Shown in pieces: positions 21,024-23,696 of a stretch of DNA of 23,696 bases. Positions within the stretch are counted from its first letter, which is position 1; the number at the start of each line of letters is the position of its first letter. The notes under the pieces are model-generated. The model was not told the DNA's origin, did not search any database, and worked only from the letters and a program-made list of their open reading frames with translations. The stretch is from Spirochaetales bacterium. Its GTDB lineage: Bacteria; Spirochaetota; Spirochaetia; Sphaerochaetales; Sphaerochaetaceae. The DNA lies in NCBI GenBank assembly GCA_022785155.1, contig JALFRH010000138.1, positions 1-23,696 on the forward strand. The letters run 5' to 3'. The position numbers and the translations under genes were made by a program.

Positions 21024-23360
21024 ATGAGAAAAGGTTTTTGTTTGTTGATGGTAGTTCTTCTGGTTATTGTCTGCCTAGTTGGGTGTAGCCAGAATGTCAG
21101 TCAGAAAATGGGAACATTGGTAATTGAGATAGACTCTGCTATCTCAAGAGGCATTCAGGCCGCATCAATGGAAACTGATTCGTACAATGTTACCGTTAAG
21201 AACGCTGCCGGTGAAACAATCTTCACCACAGCTAAGAGCCCGAAGACAAGCTTTACAATCTCTGTTCCAACAGGAACATGTATTGTTGAAGTCGATGCAT
21301 TGAACAAAGCTGGTGATGTTATCGGAAACGGAACTGTATCAGGACAAGTGAAAGCAAACCAGACAACCACATTCAATGTGACGGTCAGGGAAGCACAAGG
21401 TAACGGCCTGTTCAATATTTCAATAACAGGTCCTTCCGGTCATGAGCTGGCTTACACTGTTATCAGCGCTGACACTACAATCGAGAGAACAGGAATACTT
21501 GCCTATGCTAATGGAAAGTATGCTGCTTCCCTTGAGTTGCCAAATGGTTTCTATTCGTTTACTGTCGAGTGGCCTGAGACAAATAAGACGGTCGTAATTG
21601 ACACCTTGCGTGTGATTAAGGGGAAGACTGCTGTCTATGATGCCGAGTTTCTCTTTCTAGTGGATGGTTCAATTTCGGTAGTCAATGAGATAATTGGAAC
21701 TCCAAGTATCAAATTGACAGGTAGTTCAAGGGCAATATCGCAGAGCAAAACACTTAAAGTGGATGCAGAAGTTACTGGCCTCAATGGCTATTCGTGCTTC
21801 TGGGTAGTAGATGATAAGCCCGTTGATGCAGGTGCTAACACAAATACACTTGAACTTGCAATGGCAGGGTATGAAGAAGGTGAGCATACTGTTAAATACT
21901 TCATATCTACAAATTCAGTCATTTGGTCGGAATCCCTTAGTTTTGCTGTTCTTCCAGATAGACCGACGACCTTGGATGTCACTGGTCCTATTGAGCTTCG
22001 CTTTGCCGGAGATGTCTTGATTCCATATAGTCTTACAGCAACATGTTTTGCTTCTGGCGGAAATAGTTATACTCTATCTGCTAGCAATAATACCAGAAGA
22101 TCATGGAACATAAGCGGAACTCAAACCCTTTCCTGTGAACTGAATAATCCTGACTTCATTTACTATTTCGAGACTGATTATGATAGCGCTAGAGGTGTAA
22201 ATATTGTTTATGTTGTCATAGATAAGTACATAGAAGATCCTGCAAATCTCACATTGGATTTTCATCTGAATGAGGAAGAACTCATGGATTCTTCCTTTGG
22301 TATTTTCTTGACATCATTGAATAGGCCTATTGATACATTGAATAACAACAATGGAAGAAATACTTGGGGTCTTGTACCTTACAATCCTTCAAGGCCTGCT
22401 CATATCAAAGTTGTTGCTGATACATATAGCATCAATGCAAACTGGTGGTCTCCGAATGAATGGTTCTATATTACAGAACGCGACACATCATTTACGGTTT
22501 CTGCCGGAGAAGTAAAGACTGTTACGCTGACACAAGGCGAAGTCGCTGAGGTAAAATTGCTTATAGCTGATGATTATCCTGATGGGTATCCTTTCTATTT
22601 GTTATGCAAGAATTGGGGAGGTCTGCAAAGCGGATATGCGATAGCCGATGGAGGAATAACAGTAAAAACACAACCTGGATATGAATATGAATACTTATTC
22701 TTCCCAGAAAGAGCAAAAGAATACTACTATACAGCATCGGTACAAAAATCATCACCGGGTAGCTACACTGTAGAAGCCGTAAAGCATTCCAGTCAGTATA
22801 TTAATACTGGGCTGAATCTCACATCGGGATCCTACTACATTTCTGTAGATTATGATTGTCTTATTCCTGAAGACATGTATATTCAGTTCAGGATAGGCGA
22901 AAGGTATTACTCTTTGTATGATGTGGTTAGTTTGATTGGAAGCAGTAGGTCGATGAGCTTTGTTTCTGGGACATTGGATATTTGGGCTAGTTGTTCGGAT
23001 GAATACCTGATTACTGCAAGACTGGAAGAAGGTAATAAAATCGTAATCAGCATTTCAGCTGCATATGAAAACTATGCAACATTGAATATAATAAATGATT
23101 TTGATTTTGAGATTCCTTCTTCAGGCGGATCTGCGATAACGCTCAATAATTCAACCACGGGAATCACGTATGTTCTCCCTGTAATCAACAAAACCAAAAC
23201 GACAATCAAGGCAGAATCTGGGTATTACGATTATTGGAACTGGTACAACTGGATTCAGACTGATTCCGGAAGAGCAAGGCCGAATATTTCACCGACTAGT
23301 TTCAGATGTACTGCCGGAGAAACGACTGATGTTGCCATCAGGATGACTTTCCTGAACTAA
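21024..23360 (+). CDS. Large surface lipoprotein of unknown function
   Basis: A 778-residue lipoprotein. The signal is MRKGF, a strong hydrophobic core and the lipobox LVGC (Cys21). Residues ~35-135 form a beta-rich module beginning with TLVIEIDSAISRGIQ and including YNVTVKNAAGETIFTT and FTISVPTGTCIVEVDA, followed by a second module of the same style. Around residues 230-315 an immunoglobulin-like segment (GYSCFWVVDDKPVDAG, EGEHTVKYFIS) appears. The remainder is rich in Tyr, Trp, Ser and Asn and predicted mostly beta, with no catalytic motif that I recognise. AAGGAG precedes the ATG. It lies 34 bases after the chimera, so before rearrangement the two surface proteins probably formed one operon. 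Adhesion or cell-surface binding is plausible but not shown. Confidence 0.75.
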   Translation: MRKGFCLLMVVLLVIVCLVGCSQNVSQKMGTLVIEIDSAISRGIQAASMETDSYNVTVKNAAGETIFTTAKSPKTSFTISVPTGTCIVEVDALNKAGDVIGNGTVSGQVKANQTTTFNVTVREAQGNGLFNISITGPSGHELAYTVISADTTIERTGILAYANGKYAASLELPNGFYSFTVEWPETNKTVVIDTLRVIKGKTAVYDAEFLFLVDGSISVVNEIIGTPSIKLTGSSRAISQSKTLKVDAEVTGLNGYSCFWVVDDKPVDAGANTNTLELAMAGYEEGEHTVKYFISTNSVIWSESLSFAVLPDRPTTLDVTGPIELRFAGDVLIPYSLTATCFASGGNSYTLSASNNTRRSWNISGTQTLSCELNNPDFIYYFETDYDSARGVNIVYVVIDKYIEDPANLTLDFHLNEEELMDSSFGIFLTSLNRPIDTLNNNNGRNTWGLVPYNPSRPAHIKVVADTYSINANWWSPNEWFYITERDTSFTVSAGEVKTVTLTQGEVAEVKLLIADDYPDGYPFYLLCKNWGGLQSGYAIADGGITVKTQPGYEYEYLFFPERAKEYYYTASVQKSSPGSYTVEAVKHSSQYINTGLNLTSGSYYISVDYDCLIPEDMYIQFRIGERYYSLYDVVSLIGSSRSMSFVSGTLDIWASCSDEYLITARLEEGNKIVISISAAYENYATLNIINDFDFEIPSSGGSAITLNNSTTGITYVLPVINKTKTTIKAESGYYDYWNWYNWIQTDSGRARPNISPTSFRCTAGETTDVAIRMTFLN

Positions 23361-23383
23361 CAGTTGTTAGTCTCAATTGAAAA

Positions 23384-23421
23384 GGTTCAATCATCAGGTA
23401 TTACTACTTGGTGATTGAACC
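23384..23421. terminator. Strong hairpin (17-bp stem, 4-base loop) after the lipoprotein gene
   Basis: Bases 23384-23400 pair with 23405-23421 over 17 positions with two G-U pairs around the loop TTAC. No T run follows on the plus strand (AATTATTAAAAAT), but four Ts follow on the minus strand. It may terminate both directions, or only a leftward gene. Confidence 0.55.
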
Positions 23422-23488
23422 AATTATTAAAAATCCATTTCTGCATCGTGTTGCTGAAAAACCTCATTCCATGCGTTGAATTGCAGTT
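23422..23488. other. Short gap with no recognisable content
   Basis: AT-rich sequence between the hairpin and the end of the minus-strand fragment. I see no promoter, repeat or ORF in it. Confidence 0.4.
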
Positions 23489-23652
23489 TTAGCCTCTGTA
23501 ACGGAGCATTTTTGGATTTCTGAAAGTCAAATCCAGCAGTTTCTCTATCTTTTCGTACTTGTCGCAGGGTGGGTTGGAGATGAAGCAGAAGAGGTTGAGG
23601 TATCCTGTTAAGGTCAGGCGATAATCGCCCTTGGTTGATTTACGTGGTCGCT
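23489..23652 (-). pseudogene. Degraded C-terminal gene fragment on the minus strand
   Basis: On the minus strand a frame runs without start from just after a TAG to the stop at 23491-23489. It encodes a protein-like tail of about 53 residues: RKSTKGDYRLTLTGYLN, FCFISNPPCDKYEKIEKLL and TFRNPKMLRYRG. Upstream bases (to the window end) read SITLKPFRNVVSDHV in a different frame, so one frameshift may join them. The gene is not recognised; a decayed transposase or accessory gene is possible. The hairpin at 23384-23421 would be its terminator. Confidence 0.35.
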
Positions 23653-23696
23653 AACAACATTGCGGAAGGGCTTGAGCGTGATGGAATCAAGACCGG

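Overview
The window is moderately AT-rich bacterial chromosome. The gene content (FecCD-type and exporter-type ABC systems, a ManA-like isomerase with a long N-terminal extension, BspA-type leucine-rich repeats, DUF1566-like ends, large repeat-poor lipoproteins) would suit a host-associated anaerobic spirochaete, perhaps Sphaerochaetaceae-like. That is inference from family content; there is no rRNA or other marker here to confirm it. No tRNA, rRNA or CRISPR array was found.

Left part (1-3760): the tail of an unidentified gene is followed by a sugar operon: a ROK-family kinase split by an in-frame TAG, a GntR/UTRA regulator overlapping it by 8 bases, and a 579-residue phosphomannose-isomerase-like protein. 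A perfect 18-base palindrome sits just upstream of the kinase start and is the obvious candidate operator. A CorA-type metal transporter lies convergently on the minus strand (3750-4604).

Middle (4739-10051): one 851-residue polypeptide joins a CoA-disulfide-reductase-like flavoprotein, a rhodanese domain, a siroheme/4Fe-4S sulfite-reductase-like domain and a two-cluster ferredoxin. It is followed by an 80-base leader able to fold so that the Shine-Dalgarno of the next gene is paired, and then by a tightly overlapping FecB/FecCD/FecE-type uptake operon. The minus strand then carries a putative three-gene unit: a cytidylate-kinase-like protein, a small unknown protein, and a PlsC-like acyltransferase with a zinc ribbon.

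12368-17458: a 400-base divergent intergenic region has a 41-base inverted repeat, a likely promoter with a palindrome in its spacer and a 20-codon leader peptide. It leads into a heterodimeric ABC exporter whose first subunit is broken by a one-base deletion, then an RlmD/RumA-type 23S rRNA uracil methyltransferase and a terminator.

Right part (17459-23696) is a scrambled accessory region. It holds a pair of 27-base direct repeats resembling insertion-sequence ends, a headless fragment of a leucine-rich-repeat surface protein, an orphan C-terminal fragment, and then an 836-codon chimera in which a phospholipase-D-like/SF2-helicase defence-type protein is fused in frame, just where its DEAD box should begin, to the 3' half of a BspA-like surface protein. 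A 778-residue lipoprotein, a 17-base-pair hairpin and a degraded minus-strand fragment complete the window. The most notable items are the fused flavin-rhodanese-siroheme enzyme, the structured leader downstream of it, the helicase/LRR chimera and the two single-lesion pseudogenes.
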